A stretch of DNA of 64,000 bases from CALCCV01 sp964388665 (GTDB lineage: Bacteria; Bdellovibrionota; Bdellovibrionia; Bdellovibrionales; Bdellovibrionaceae). Below, piece by piece: positions 1 through 8,073 of the stretch. Both the position numbers and the translations under genes were made by a program. How positions within the stretch are numbered: position 1 is the first letter of the stretch; the number at the start of each line of letters is the position of its first letter. The notes beneath the pieces are model-generated. The model had not been told where the DNA came from. It worked only from the letters and a program-made list of their open reading frames with translations, and searched no databases. The stretch spans positions 3,354 through 67,353 of the forward strand of contig CAYMBJ010000011.1 of assembly GCA_964388665.1 (NCBI GenBank), in the 5' to 3' direction.

Positions 1-1
1 T

Positions 2-625
2 GTTATACGAAACCTCAGTTTTGCAATAGAGCGAGGTCAGAAGGTCGCCTTTATTGGGCGCACCGGCGCAGGGAAATCTTCAGTGATTCAATGTTTGTTT
101 CGCTTTTTGGACTTCTATCGCGGTGAAATTCTTTTTGAAGGTTTGCCACTGCAAGCTCTGCCTCTGGACTCGCTTCGTTCGAAAATTGCGCTGGTGCCGC
201 AAGATCCGGTGCTGTTTATTGGAACTTTGCGCGAAAACCTTGATCGATTTTCAGTCTATTCAGATGACGAGATTTTAGAGGTTTTAGAAAAAGTGAATAT
301 GGATTATGTTTTTGAGCACAATCCCAATGTCACAAAGAGCGAGGTTCTTAATATCCAAGTCGGCGAGAATGGAGCCAATTTTAGTCAGGGAGAACGACAG
401 CTCTTTTGCCTGGCCAGAGCTCTACTAAAGAAATGTCCACTGATCGTGTTGGATGAGGCCACGGCAAGTATTGACACCAATACGGACGATCTTATTCAAA
501 AGGTGATTCGTGAAGAGTTGCGGGAGGTCGGTGTGATCACGATTGCCCATCGGCTTTCTACGGTGAGCGACTATGACAAAATTTATGAATTGGCACAAGG
601 AGAAGTCGTGGCTGAGTATGTTTGA
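2..625 (+). CDS. ABCC/MRP-type ABC exporter, C-terminal nucleotide-binding domain (partial)
   Basis: The reading frame is already open at base 2, so only the end of the gene is in the window. It encodes the ATPase domain of an ABC exporter: Walker A GRTGAGKSS at about bases 59-85, Q-loop near VPQDPVLF, signature FSQGERQLFCLARALL and Walker B LIVLDEATASID, followed by the switch histidine in TIAHRLSTV. The GRTGAGKSS Walker A and the VLFIGTLRENLD stretch are typical of the second nucleotide-binding domain of ABCC (MRP/CFTR-like) exporters, which extrude amphipathic or conjugated compounds; bacterial fused relatives exist. The first methionine inside the frame (base 83) lies after Walker A and is not the true start. 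Substrate unknown. A TolC-like gene lies nearby on the opposite strand, but this convergent layout does not prove a joint role. Confidence 0.9.
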   Translation, partial: VIRNLSFAIERGQKVAFIGRTGAGKSSVIQCLFRFLDFYRGEILFEGLPLQALPLDSLRSKIALVPQDPVLFIGTLRENLDRFSVYSDDEILEVLEKVNMDYVFEHNPNVTKSEVLNIQVGENGANFSQGERQLFCLARALLKKCPLIVLDEATASIDTNTDDLIQKVIREELREVGVITIAHRLSTVSDYDKIYELAQGEVVAEYV

Positions 626-656
626 GGAGCCTGTACCTGAGATTTTCAGGAGCCTG

Positions 657-866
657 TTAATTCAAGAATGATTTTTCAAGCTGTACAGCTTCGTACTCAA
701 GTTTTTGAGAAATATCAAGGCGGTCCACTGCGATGTTCTGTTTGTCGCAGTCCGCTGGATCGCCTTGCCCTTCTGCACATTGATAGAAGAATGCTCTCAA
801 GCGATCGTCGGGAATGTCTGCGGCCGAATTGGGGTCAGCTAGAGCTTTGCCTAATTGTTTTTTGAT
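657..866 (-). pseudogene. In-frame continuation of the upstream secreted-protein gene after a stop codon
   Basis: Reading the minus strand beyond the TAA (867-869) that ends the 305-codon gene, the same frame stays open for another 69 codons to a TAA at 657-659. The translation (IKKQLGKALADPNSAADIPD... ending QLEKSFLN) has ordinary protein composition, with two cysteines and a heptad-like tail, and has no start codon of its own near the beginning. It therefore looks like the original C-terminus of the upstream protein, cut off by a premature stop, or the leftover of a separate gene that lost its start. A sequencing error at 867-869 would also explain it. Confidence 0.5.
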
Positions 867-1784
867 TTAGACTAACTCGCGCAAGAAATCATGATACGTT
901 TTTGATTTCTCATTGATGTATCTCAAGAAAGCTTTGAAATCCTCAATGTCTTCGGGGCCAATGGCACACACACCTTGCGCCATAAGGCCGAGTGCTCTAT
1001 CCGAATAATAAGCGCAGAGCCAATCGGGGTAGCTGTTGAGGAGCACGTAGCGAGAGAAGAGTGGTGCGGAAGATTTGCGAAACCAGTCAAAAAAATATCC
1101 ACGTTTATGAGTTTTGTGAAACTCAGATGTGGCCAAGGCTCTTACAAAAAGGGAATCAATGGTTGCAATTTCTATATCGAGGGCCTCCGAGGTCCATCTG
1201 CTATCTGGAAAGTCGAAAAGAAACAAACCGACTCCTATCATGGCTGCACGAGAATCCATAGAGCGTCCCAGCAGCCAATCCAACCAAATTCTATCTTTGT
1301 GTATTCCAAGTTCGGCGTTGGCAGCGGCCGCAATCCGCAGTGGCCAAATCCGAATCTCGGGATCAGTGTTGAAGACAGAATTGTTAAACAATGAACCGAG
1401 TGCAGCGACCATAGCGCCGCGGTAATCATGCTTTCTAAAAAGGCTCTGTATAGTCTCAAGAGTCCACCTTTTTTGCTCAGAGAGATCTGTGGCCTTGCTT
1501 TGAATTTGCCATGCAAACTGAGCCTTTTGGCAGTCATCGGTGGCTGCATTGAATAAAACCACAAGTCTTTCCTTTTCAGAGTCGAAGTCAACTCGCCGGA
1601 GACTCAAGGGCGGGCAGGTGTTCGGACCTCCTATGTCTCGTGTTAGGCTATTGAAAAAAGAAGCGGATTCACTAGCAACTGCCGAGTTGATAGATAGAGA
1701 GAACGAAAGGACCACAGCCAGAGTCTCTGGCCACCTAGAAAAGCAGGCGATTGGATTTCTGGCTGTTATTAGGTATTTTAACAT
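867..1784 (-). CDS. Secreted protein of unknown function, downstream of a TolC-like gene
   Basis: A 305-residue protein with an N-terminal hydrophobic stretch (about residues 18-38, LAVVLSFSLSINSAVASES) consistent with a Sec signal peptide. The mature part is mixed alpha-helical with several cysteines (CPPL, DDCQKAQ, WLCAYY, GVCAIGPEDIED), and I do not recognise a family. The start codon (1782-1784) directly follows the stop codon of the TolC-like gene (1785-1787) with no spacer and no clear ribosome binding site, so translation is probably coupled and the two form an operon. This suggests a periplasmic role connected with the outer-membrane channel, but that is inference. The frame continues beyond its stop codon for 69 more codons, so the protein may be truncated. 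Confidence 0.6.
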   Translation of the reverse strand: MLKYLITARNPIACFSRWPETLAVVLSFSLSINSAVASESASFFNSLTRDIGGPNTCPPLSLRRVDFDSEKERLVVLFNAATDDCQKAQFAWQIQSKATDLSEQKRWTLETIQSLFRKHDYRGAMVAALGSLFNNSVFNTDPEIRIWPLRIAAAANAELGIHKDRIWLDWLLGRSMDSRAAMIGVGLFLFDFPDSRWTSEALDIEIATIDSLFVRALATSEFHKTHKRGYFFDWFRKSSAPLFSRYVLLNSYPDWLCAYYSDRALGLMAQGVCAIGPEDIEDFKAFLRYINEKSKTYHDFLRELV

Positions 1785-3215
1785 TTAGTTGCTCAAAGTC
1801 TCGATCAGAGTTCCCATAAGGCTCAATATTTCGATCCTCTTTTTTAGTATGACATCAACGTCATTGCTAATTTCGCGAACTGCGATTGAAAGTCGCGGAT
1901 AAAGCGAGCTAAGTTGGTAGGCTTCATTGTCCGTAAGTTTGTCATAGGGAATGCGATTGAGCTCAGTCATTAAGCTGCGGAAGTTTTTAATATTTAGGCG
2001 GTGTTGAGCATCAAAAAATTCAAGTTCAGCATATTTGTCTCTAAACCTTGTCCGAATTTGATTGTCGACATCGATGGTTTGCAGTTCGCTGGCGTCGATC
2101 AGCATACTCTGAGACGCAAGATAAAGTGGAAGGCCCCCTGAAAGGGCAAAGGACACATTGACTGTCGAGGAGACACCTTCATTGCTAACTGGCCTGCCGA
2201 AACCTGCCTGCCTGAAGCCACCAGAGTATTTGGTGAAGTTGACGCCAATCCGAGGTCCAGCTTGGGCTAAGGTGAGAAACCAGTTGTTGACTGCCAACTC
2301 CTCTTTGATTCCTGGCTCTATTCTGGCAACGCTTTTTTGTGACCTGGCAAAAGCTTCCTCTGCGGTGTCTGGAATATTGAACATACTGTTTAGCTGAGCG
2401 ACGTGGAGTTCCTCAAGGTACTCGATGAGTTTGTCGGGATCATTGTCATAGTCTCCAGAACTGTCGTTGACATTGCCTTTTGGCTTAGCGGAACTCTTAG
2501 AAATCTCCGCAATTTCAGAGCTGAATTCTGGATCATACTCTTGGAGTTGGTGCAAAGATTTATGACCAATAAGACTTGAGTTGATGGCCGGCGCTCGAAA
2601 AGCACCAAATACCGCATTGCTTAGTGATGCTTTGGCCGTACTTCCTAAGTTTGTGGCCTTTTCGATGAGTTTTTCGACCACATCCCCTGATTGAGTGAAT
2701 GAGGACCACAAACCAATTTGTGAGACAAAAGTGAGATAGGCCTGTGCGGCATCTGCGGCCAGGCTCATTCGCTTCGCTTCAAGTTGGGCCTTGGCAATGT
2801 CCACTTGGAGTGAAGAGTCTCGAAACGAGAAGAATGTCGCCAATGAAAAGTTTAGAGAGAAATCCAGAGATTGTGAACTTCGGTTGGAACGTGATTTGTT
2901 TTCAAATTTGCGGTGTTCAACATTTTGTTTTGAAGTGTCATTGTTCATAGATTCAGACTGGGAGCCAGTCAGGCCTGCTGAATCAAGTACGGTGGCAATG
3001 CTAACGAGCTGTCGGGCCTGAATGATTTTCCGGTCAGCTTCAACAGAGACATATTCGGTCGCCTTAATCATTATATTGTACAATTCACGTTTTGCGATCG
3101 CGATGTTTTCTAAACCACTCGCTTTGCTGTTCGATGGTGTTGCTTGTGCAGATCGCCCAAGCGTGGAAACTGAGGCAATTGCAATCAAAGTGCTAAGGAC
3201 AAAGCGAATTGGCAT
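1785..3215 (-). CDS. TolC-like outer-membrane efflux/secretion protein
   Basis: A 476-residue protein with a Sec signal peptide (MPIRFVLSTLIAIASVSTLG...AQA) and long alpha-helical, alanine-rich segments (LEAKRMSLAADAAQAYLTFV; a C-terminal helical stretch around DKYAELEFFDAQHRLNIKNF), as in outer-membrane factors of the TolC family that form periplasmic tunnels for efflux pumps or type I secretion. The WFLTLAQAGPRIGVNF segment resembles the beta-barrel entry region of the family. A low-complexity, serine- and charge-rich insert (about residues 215-270, SSAKPKGNVNDSSGDYDNDP) is unusual. The start is supported by AAGGAG six bases upstream. It is followed without a gap by a secreted protein of unknown function. 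The assignment rests on overall architecture, not a diagnostic motif. Confidence 0.6.
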   Translation of the reverse strand: MPIRFVLSTLIAIASVSTLGRSAQATPSNSKASGLENIAIAKRELYNIMIKATEYVSVEADRKIIQARQLVSIATVLDSAGLTGSQSESMNNDTSKQNVEHRKFENKSRSNRSSQSLDFSLNFSLATFFSFRDSSLQVDIAKAQLEAKRMSLAADAAQAYLTFVSQIGLWSSFTQSGDVVEKLIEKATNLGSTAKASLSNAVFGAFRAPAINSSLIGHKSLHQLQEYDPEFSSEIAEISKSSAKPKGNVNDSSGDYDNDPDKLIEYLEELHVAQLNSMFNIPDTAEEAFARSQKSVARIEPGIKEELAVNNWFLTLAQAGPRIGVNFTKYSGGFRQAGFGRPVSNEGVSSTVNVSFALSGGLPLYLASQSMLIDASELQTIDVDNQIRTRFRDKYAELEFFDAQHRLNIKNFRSLMTELNRIPYDKLTDNEAYQLSSLYPRLSIAVREISNDVDVILKKRIEILSLMGTLIETLSN

Positions 3216-3721
3216 ACGGGCTCCTTAAGTGGCTCGAAACTGCAGCTCCAGGGCATCGCGGTCTGGACGGGGATGAGTCAGCGTTTTTTACGTACTGCAT
3301 GTTTGATATTTCTGATTTTGGAACATGCAATCTTTGTTCCCATTTCCTGAATTTTGCGATTGGCCCCAAATTTGTCCCTTACATCAATAGAGAGGGCGTA
3401 TAAGTCATCGGCTCTGTTGATGTTGATTTGCTGTTGGTGCTGCTGTGGGCGATACCGAAGTAGACGCAAAAGCAGATGCCGAAGCCGAAGCAAATTTGTT
3501 CGCTCTGCTTGACACTCTGGCACAAATTGCGTCCCTTTGGCAAAAGTCTGGTCAATGCGGTTTGCCGCGGCACCGCGCCGTGTAGGGGGCTAGTGATATT
3601 TTTGTTGATCTATTTTTTCGAAAGTGCGGCAATTGAATTCCTGGCGCCGGATTGTATTTAATTTGATTTGAGTGGCCAGATTGCAATGATGTGCGATTAT
3701 TTCGAAACAAAAGGGGGATTT
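3216..3721. other. Intergenic region of about 500 bases without a convincing gene
   Basis: This gap separates the divergent TolC-like gene and the secreted CxxHDxC protein. On the minus strand there is an open frame of 81 codons (3278-3523), and in another frame an Ala/Ser/Thr-rich stretch (around 3430-3500, FASASASAFASTSVSP). Neither has a good ribosome binding site, and the two frames overlap as if a small secreted-protein gene had suffered a frameshift. I cannot support a gene. The promoters of both flanking genes must lie here. Confidence 0.4.
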
Positions 3722-4411
3722 ATGAAAAACATTATGATAGCTATGTTCACCATTTTCGCAGTGGCCAATGCTGACGCGTGTGAAAAATTATTTTTTGCCG
3801 ATATGACAGTGTCTATCTGCAAGAATTTCGACAACACCACTGACTATGTCTTCAATTATTCAGAGAGCACGCAGATGAATGTGAAGCTGAGCCCAACCTC
3901 GCGACTTCTGGGGATGGCCTTGAGTGGCGGCACCGGGCTGTTTCATGATGCTTTGAAACAAATCACTATAGATAATTTGAATGAGTATCGGGGAGAGTTG
4001 CAAGTGCGCGAGCCAGAATTGCAGCGACTGATGCAAATGATGGTTGAAATGTTGCCGGCAGATGAGGAGATTCCATCTGTAGCAATTCGCGCTGCAGTTT
4101 CGCTAAAGCGTTCGCCTACGGCAATTTTTAATATGATCTGTGATCGCATTGGCAGTGAGTGTTTGAGTTCGTTTACGGCTGACGGCGAAGAGATTAGCCG
4201 AAATGTTATGGTCGGCACAGTCGATAATTCGTGTATGGGCCGTTGTGGAGCTCGCTGTTCACAGCCCTTGCAGTCTTCTACTCGACAGTACACGCAAGAG
4301 TGTTTGAATCACGATCTCTGCACCGCCGTTGTCGGAAGTATCTTTGGTCAATGTCTCGATGAATGGTATGCAGCATCGGATGGGTACCTACTTGCTCCCG
4401 AGTGCCCTTAA
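3722..4411 (+). CDS. Secreted protein with a phospholipase-A2-like CxxHDxC motif, 3' end touching an insertion sequence
   Basis: I place the start at ATG 3722, preceded by AAAAGGGGGA and followed by a clear Sec signal peptide (MKNIMIAMFTIFAVANADA); an earlier in-frame ATG at 3668 would bury that signal. The mature protein is about 210 residues. The C-terminal region is cysteine-rich (CMGRCGARCSQ, then YTQECLNHDLC). The CLNHDLC segment resembles the Ca-binding/catalytic His-Asp helix of secreted phospholipase A2 (CCxxHDxC) with one cysteine missing. A lipid-hydrolysing role would suit a secreted enzyme but remains unproven. The stop codon TAA (4409-4411) overlaps the first bases of an insertion-sequence inverted repeat, so the natural C-terminus may have been removed. 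Confidence 0.65.
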   Translation: MKNIMIAMFTIFAVANADACEKLFFADMTVSICKNFDNTTDYVFNYSESTQMNVKLSPTSRLLGMALSGGTGLFHDALKQITIDNLNEYRGELQVREPELQRLMQMMVEMLPADEEIPSVAIRAAVSLKRSPTAIFNMICDRIGSECLSSFTADGEEISRNVMVGTVDNSCMGRCGARCSQPLQSSTRQYTQECLNHDLCTAVVGSIFGQCLDEWYAASDGYLLAPECP

Positions 4412-5637
4412 ACTGGTCCCTTTGTGTGTGAGGCCGCCTGACGGGCGGCTGCATCCTTAGAAACGGTAAATCTCGATTTCTAAAATGGATTCTTGATTTG
4501 CTGAACAAGGTCTTGATGAACAAACGCTTCGACCTTGTTTCCCTTCACACCAATGCCTCCTCTTCGTGTCTCCAAAGCTGCCCTCAATGTGGCAGCCAAG
4601 ATTCAAGCCGCTGCGGCTCCTACCACCGCAGCTCTGACAACACCACCATCCACAGACGACTCTGTCGCCGCTGCCGCAAAACCTACTCCGAAGCCACCGC
4701 CGATCCATGCTTTCGCCAAAAGACTCGACACCTCAATCGCGACATCTTTCATGACTATTGCTCCGCCTACTCTCAACGTCGCATGGCGCTTGCCTACCAA
4801 CTGAACCGCAAAACTGTAGTGCGAAAGCTCTTATTTCTGGCTCAGACCGCAAAGACTCGAATCCTCGCTCACAACAACACCCTTCCACCAGCCAAAGTCG
4901 TCGAATTCGATGATCTGGAAACCTTTGAACACACCAAGTGCAAGCCTCTGTCGATATTGCTGATGGTGGAAGAGAAAACCCGCCGCATTCTCGACATCGA
5001 TGTCGCAAAAATGCCCGCCAAGGGGCTTCTTGCCGCCATTTCCAGAAAGAAGTACGGCCTTCGTCCTGATGAGCGGTCATCTGTAAGAAGAGAGCTTTTG
5101 CGCCGTGTGCAGCCTCTGCTTGAACCAAATGTCATTATAAAATCAGATATGAACCCCTCTTACCCACAGGATGTAAAGGAGCAATTTCCTCAGGCCACTC
5201 ATGTGGTTTTTAAAGGGCGCAAAGGTTGTGTGACTGGGCAAGGGGAACTTAAAAAAATATCATTTGATCCTATCTTCACTATTAACCACACCTGTGCCAT
5301 GTTCAGAGCAAACATCAATCGCCTGGTACGAAAAACCTGGTGCACCACCAAGCGACCGGATCGTTTGCTGTGTCATTTGTGGTTGTATGTGGCCTATCAC
5401 AATTTGTTTATACTTTCGAATCCGACTCGCTAATTCACATTGCTATCTATGCGCCTGGTTGGGGATGGCAGGCTGAGAGAACTCATTTGAGCCAATGGTC
5501 ACAGCCAGGCGCGTACATCGCCTTAGCCACCCTTCCGTTCAGCATTTTATTTTTCCTTTCAGCCGCATTATCTCAGCATATTGAGAAAAATTGGCGCGTC
5601 AGGGGGAGAGTTCCATAACGGACAAGTGGACCAGTTT
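4410..5637 (+). mobile_element. Insertion sequence with zinc-ribbon DDE transposase (IS1/IS1595-like)
   Basis: The element is defined by imperfect inverted repeats: AAACTGGTCC followed by CTTTGTGTGT on the left (4410-4429) and the reverse complement AAACTGGTCC followed by ACTTGTCCGT on the right (5618-5637), about 15 of 20 positions matching. Between them lies one transposase gene. The total length of about 1.23 kb is normal for a single-gene insertion sequence. I found no convincing target-site duplication directly outside the repeats (left flank ends GCCCTT, right flank begins TTGACTTC), so the exact borders could be a few bases off or the flanks may have diverged. Confidence 0.7.
4516..5433 (+). 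CDS. Transposase with N-terminal zinc ribbon and DDE-type catalytic core
   Basis: The protein (305 residues from ATG 4516; a TTG at 4498 is an alternative start) begins with a cysteine-rich zinc-ribbon (CPQCGSQDS ... CRRCRK) that probably binds the inverted repeats, followed by a short helical DNA-binding region (LAYQLNRKTVVRKLLFL). The catalytic core shows an acidic cluster EFDDLETFEH and, about 110 residues later, IKSDMNPSYP. The C-terminus carries HLWLYVAYHNLF, reminiscent of IS1- and IS1595-group enzymes. The third catalytic residue cannot be fixed by eye. The frame is intact, so the element may still be active. Family assignment is approximate. Confidence 0.8.
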   Translation: MNKRFDLVSLHTNASSSCLQSCPQCGSQDSSRCGSYHRSSDNTTIHRRLCRRCRKTYSEATADPCFRQKTRHLNRDIFHDYCSAYSQRRMALAYQLNRKTVVRKLLFLAQTAKTRILAHNNTLPPAKVVEFDDLETFEHTKCKPLSILLMVEEKTRRILDIDVAKMPAKGLLAAISRKKYGLRPDERSSVRRELLRRVQPLLEPNVIIKSDMNPSYPQDVKEQFPQATHVVFKGRKGCVTGQGELKKISFDPIFTINHTCAMFRANINRLVRKTWCTTKRPDRLLCHLWLYVAYHNLFILSNPTR

Positions 5638-5645
5638 TTGACTTC

Positions 5646-7151
5646 TTAGCCTGCAAACCTTGCCTCTTCGCTATTTGTAAATGGGGTGTTTGGTCTCCGA
5701 TACTGAACTTGATTATATTCGCCCATGCGCTGGAGGAGTCCCTCCTGTAGGGCCCAATTGATCATTCTTTGAAAGGTGGTGCGCGGCAAACCGAGTTTCA
5801 ATCGTGCCTTCTTGGCGGTAAAAGGTTCGCCTCGTCGAAAACTCACTTCTAGAATCTTCCAGTGCTGTTGATAGAGGCTGATGGGTTCGCGGTGTAGAGG
5901 TACTCTAGCTGAAAAACTTGATCCGAGTTTTGGCCTGTAGAAGCCATTGTGCATAACAATGTTCAGAGGGACACTGTTCGAGTGGCACCACTGCCGAGTT
6001 CGATGCAACAGTTGGTGAACTCGACCCGGAGAACTTTCAATATCAAAGCGCTCATTTGGAAAAAGTTCAGAGAAGAGACCGCCAATGCGGAGCCCGCGAT
6101 AAAAATCACGATATAGAATTTCGACAACCTGATGGATTTTTCGACCAAAAGGCACCTTGCAGGATTCCTCACCGTGGACCCATCCCGTATTGACATCCAA
6201 AAAACTTTTGCTGGCAGGATTCAAGTCATAGGTTTCTTGAGAAGGTATCAAATTGAATTCGCCAAACAGATTCTTTCTGTACTGAGGGAATGGCGTTCCA
6301 AAGACTAGGTGATTGAAAGTTCGTTCATCAAAGCTGATGGAGAGTCGATATCGATCTGTCTCGCGGGCGGTCTCCCACTCTCCCCTGGTCATGGCTTCTT
6401 CGCGCAATGCGTTTAGAGTCGAAGGATCTCCGCTTTCTAAACTATCCAAAATGACCGTCCATTTTTTAACTAGGAATGAATCGAAGGAGTCTATTGAGCT
6501 CAACAATTGAGAGGCCGCGTTGAGGTCAGCCCTGGCTTCAGCATATTGGTGTTGGCGTATATGAATTTGAGACCGAAGTTCATGGCAATTGCCTTCCAGT
6601 CGATGGTACTTGTGTACTTTGCAGATTTGAATTAGTTCATTGAGATCCTCTCTGGCTTCGATTAAGCGAGATGCCGAGACGAGAGCTGCATTGTAGTTGA
6701 GGCGTGCGACAAAAGTGAGATACAGATCTGTTTGAATTGACAGATATGATTCAAGCACTGGCAAGGCTGCTTCATACTCCCAACGATTGAAAAGGCAAAA
6801 AGTGCGATAGAGAAGCGCTTCTGGTGCCAGATTAGGATCGACGGTGCTGAGAATTTGGAGGGCCTCGTCTAGCGCGCCCAGACGATGCAAAAGGACGGCA
6901 TATTCAGACTTCTCCGAATTGGTTGCGGAGTGACTTTGGCGGGTCGGGTAGATCACTTTCGACAATAATCTCAGACCTTGAACAATGCAACCCGTACGCC
7001 TTGCGATGTTGGCTAAAGGCAGGCGAACTTCGCGTGGTACTCGCAAGGTGTTTACCTTTAGTATTCGTCGTCTGGCCAGACTGGTATTGCCCTGGCGAAT
7101 ATCGGTTTCGCATTGAGTGATAAAGTGTTCGTAGGCCCTGAGCTTTCTCAT
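5646..7151 (-). CDS. TPR-repeat protein with C-terminal winged-helix DNA-binding region
   Basis: A 501-residue soluble protein without signal peptide. Residues about 70-260 form repeated helical hairpins of TPR character (LLHRLGALDEALQILSTV, ALPVLESYLSIQTDLYL, ARADLNAASQLL). Residues about 430-485 (WKILEVSFRRGEPFTAKKAR ... RTTFQRMINWALQEGLLQRM) look like a winged helix-turn-helix, so the protein may be a transcriptional regulator with a TPR sensor part. The start ATG 7149-7151 is preceded two codons earlier by an in-frame TAG, so the N-terminus cannot extend upstream. The first 248 bases overlap the end of the cyclase gene in another frame, and there is no strong ribosome binding site, suggesting translational coupling. 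The pairing suggests a cyclic-nucleotide or signalling circuit, but this is inference. Confidence 0.6.
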   Translation of the reverse strand: MRKLRAYEHFITQCETDIRQGNTSLARRRILKVNTLRVPREVRLPLANIARRTGCIVQGLRLLSKVIYPTRQSHSATNSEKSEYAVLLHRLGALDEALQILSTVDPNLAPEALLYRTFCLFNRWEYEAALPVLESYLSIQTDLYLTFVARLNYNAALVSASRLIEAREDLNELIQICKVHKYHRLEGNCHELRSQIHIRQHQYAEARADLNAASQLLSSIDSFDSFLVKKWTVILDSLESGDPSTLNALREEAMTRGEWETARETDRYRLSISFDERTFNHLVFGTPFPQYRKNLFGEFNLIPSQETYDLNPASKSFLDVNTGWVHGEESCKVPFGRKIHQVVEILYRDFYRGLRIGGLFSELFPNERFDIESSPGRVHQLLHRTRQWCHSNSVPLNIVMHNGFYRPKLGSSFSARVPLHREPISLYQQHWKILEVSFRRGEPFTAKKARLKLGLPRTTFQRMINWALQEGLLQRMGEYNQVQYRRPNTPFTNSEEARFAG

Positions 7152-7827
7152 TTTCTATTCTTATCGGAATTTTTGGACGAAAGATTGACCCCTCGATCAG
7201 ATCAGTAGATTTTGTCTCATTGTGATCCTCCGTTTCGCAAACAGTTGCATGAAAAGCGACCATGGCGTTTTCAAATCCTTTAAAAGGCTCATGTTTGATC
7301 TTTCTTGCATTGATGGTCAATTCCAGATGCCGAAGGCATTCCCAAAATCTCGAACTGATCACCATTTCTCCGATTTTAGCCGTTGAACATAAACGTGCCG
7401 CTAAATTGATATCTGGGCCTACAGCAATCACTTGAACAGTATTTGAGGGAAGGCTTTTAGTGATAAGGAGAGGGCCCATAGAGGCTCCCATTTTTAACCC
7501 AGTTTCTACACCCTGAATCGCTTCACCCAATGTAGATAGAAAGACATTAAATTGCGTCACAAGTTCGCGATGAAAACTGAAAAAATTCTCAGCCCAGTTC
7601 TTATTTTTACTTGGATCACAGTAAAAAAGAAAGCCATCACCTGTAGAAACGAGAATTTGCATTCCAGTCTCTCTCGCTGTTGCGTGGGCAATCTCGAAAA
7701 AGTGCTTTTTTAGTTCCCATTCTGTGTAGACGTCGACTTGATTTGAGATTTTGGTTGAGGCAACAATATCCACCAGACCTACCAGTGCAGAATTTAAAAA
7801 TTCTCGGTTTTCATTTATTTTTTCCAT
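6904..7827 (-). CDS. Class III nucleotide cyclase-like protein
   Basis: The first ~205 residues are a class III adenylate/guanylate cyclase homology domain: a first metal-binding aspartate in GLVDIVASTK, the STGDGFLFY hairpin with the second aspartate, and VQVIAVGPDINLAARLCSTA with the transition-state Asn/Arg region (N-L-A-A-R). The metal aspartates and the final N-x3-R appear intact, so it may make cAMP or another cyclic nucleotide, although the substrate-specifying residues cannot be judged here. AAGGGGGA precedes ATG 7825-7827. The last ~80 codons are basic and low in hydrophobic content and overlap the start of the TPR/winged-helix gene in another frame, so this tail may be a non-functional extension created by loss of an earlier stop. 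Confidence 0.75.
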   Translation of the reverse strand: MEKINENREFLNSALVGLVDIVASTKISNQVDVYTEWELKKHFFEIAHATARETGMQILVSTGDGFLFYCDPSKNKNWAENFFSFHRELVTQFNVFLSTLGEAIQGVETGLKMGASMGPLLITKSLPSNTVQVIAVGPDINLAARLCSTAKIGEMVISSRFWECLRHLELTINARKIKHEPFKGFENAMVAFHATVCETEDHNETKSTDLIEGSIFRPKIPIRIENEKAQGLRTLYHSMRNRYSPGQYQSGQTTNTKGKHLASTTRSSPAFSQHRKAYGLHCSRSEIIVESDLPDPPKSLRNQFGEV

Positions 7828-7882
7828 AGCGTCCCCCTTACTTCTTACTTAGTCTCTCAGGAAAATCGGATCTTCAATACTT

Positions 7883-7958
7883 ACATCTTCGGGCCAACCA
7901 CCAAACAAAAATCACAAATGCGGGCCATCCCATTTTTTTGATTTACATCTACGGGCCA
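7883..7958. promoter_or_regulatory. Three direct repeats spaced exactly 31 bases, probable regulator-binding sites
   Basis: In the divergent region between the cyclase and lipoprotein genes the core CGGGCCA (with preceding ACATCTT/ACATCTA/ACAAATG) occurs with GGGCCA at 7891, 7922 and 7953, that is with two spacings of exactly 31 bases, close to three helical turns. A fourth partial CATCTTCG occurs at 7971. Same-face spacing of direct repeats is typical of cooperative binding by a regulator. Which gene is controlled is not known; the neighbouring TPR/winged-helix protein is a candidate binder. Confidence 0.45.
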
Positions 7959-8073
7959 TCGAGGAGTACTCATCTTCGAATCCCTCTTTGATACTCACTC
8001 TTCAGGCGGCATTGATGCTAAACTTAACAAGATTTATCGATTCATAGAAGTAAAGATGTTGGGGGGAACCAAT

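Noticed and set aside
668..865. Open frame of 65 codons on the + strand after the ABC exporter
   Set aside because: It lies opposite the protein-like tail of the minus-strand secreted gene, has no ribosome binding site and odd composition; the minus strand reading is far better.
5264..5618. Open frames at the 3' end of the insertion sequence on the + strand
   Set aside because: They overlap the transposase in other frames and show no domain features.
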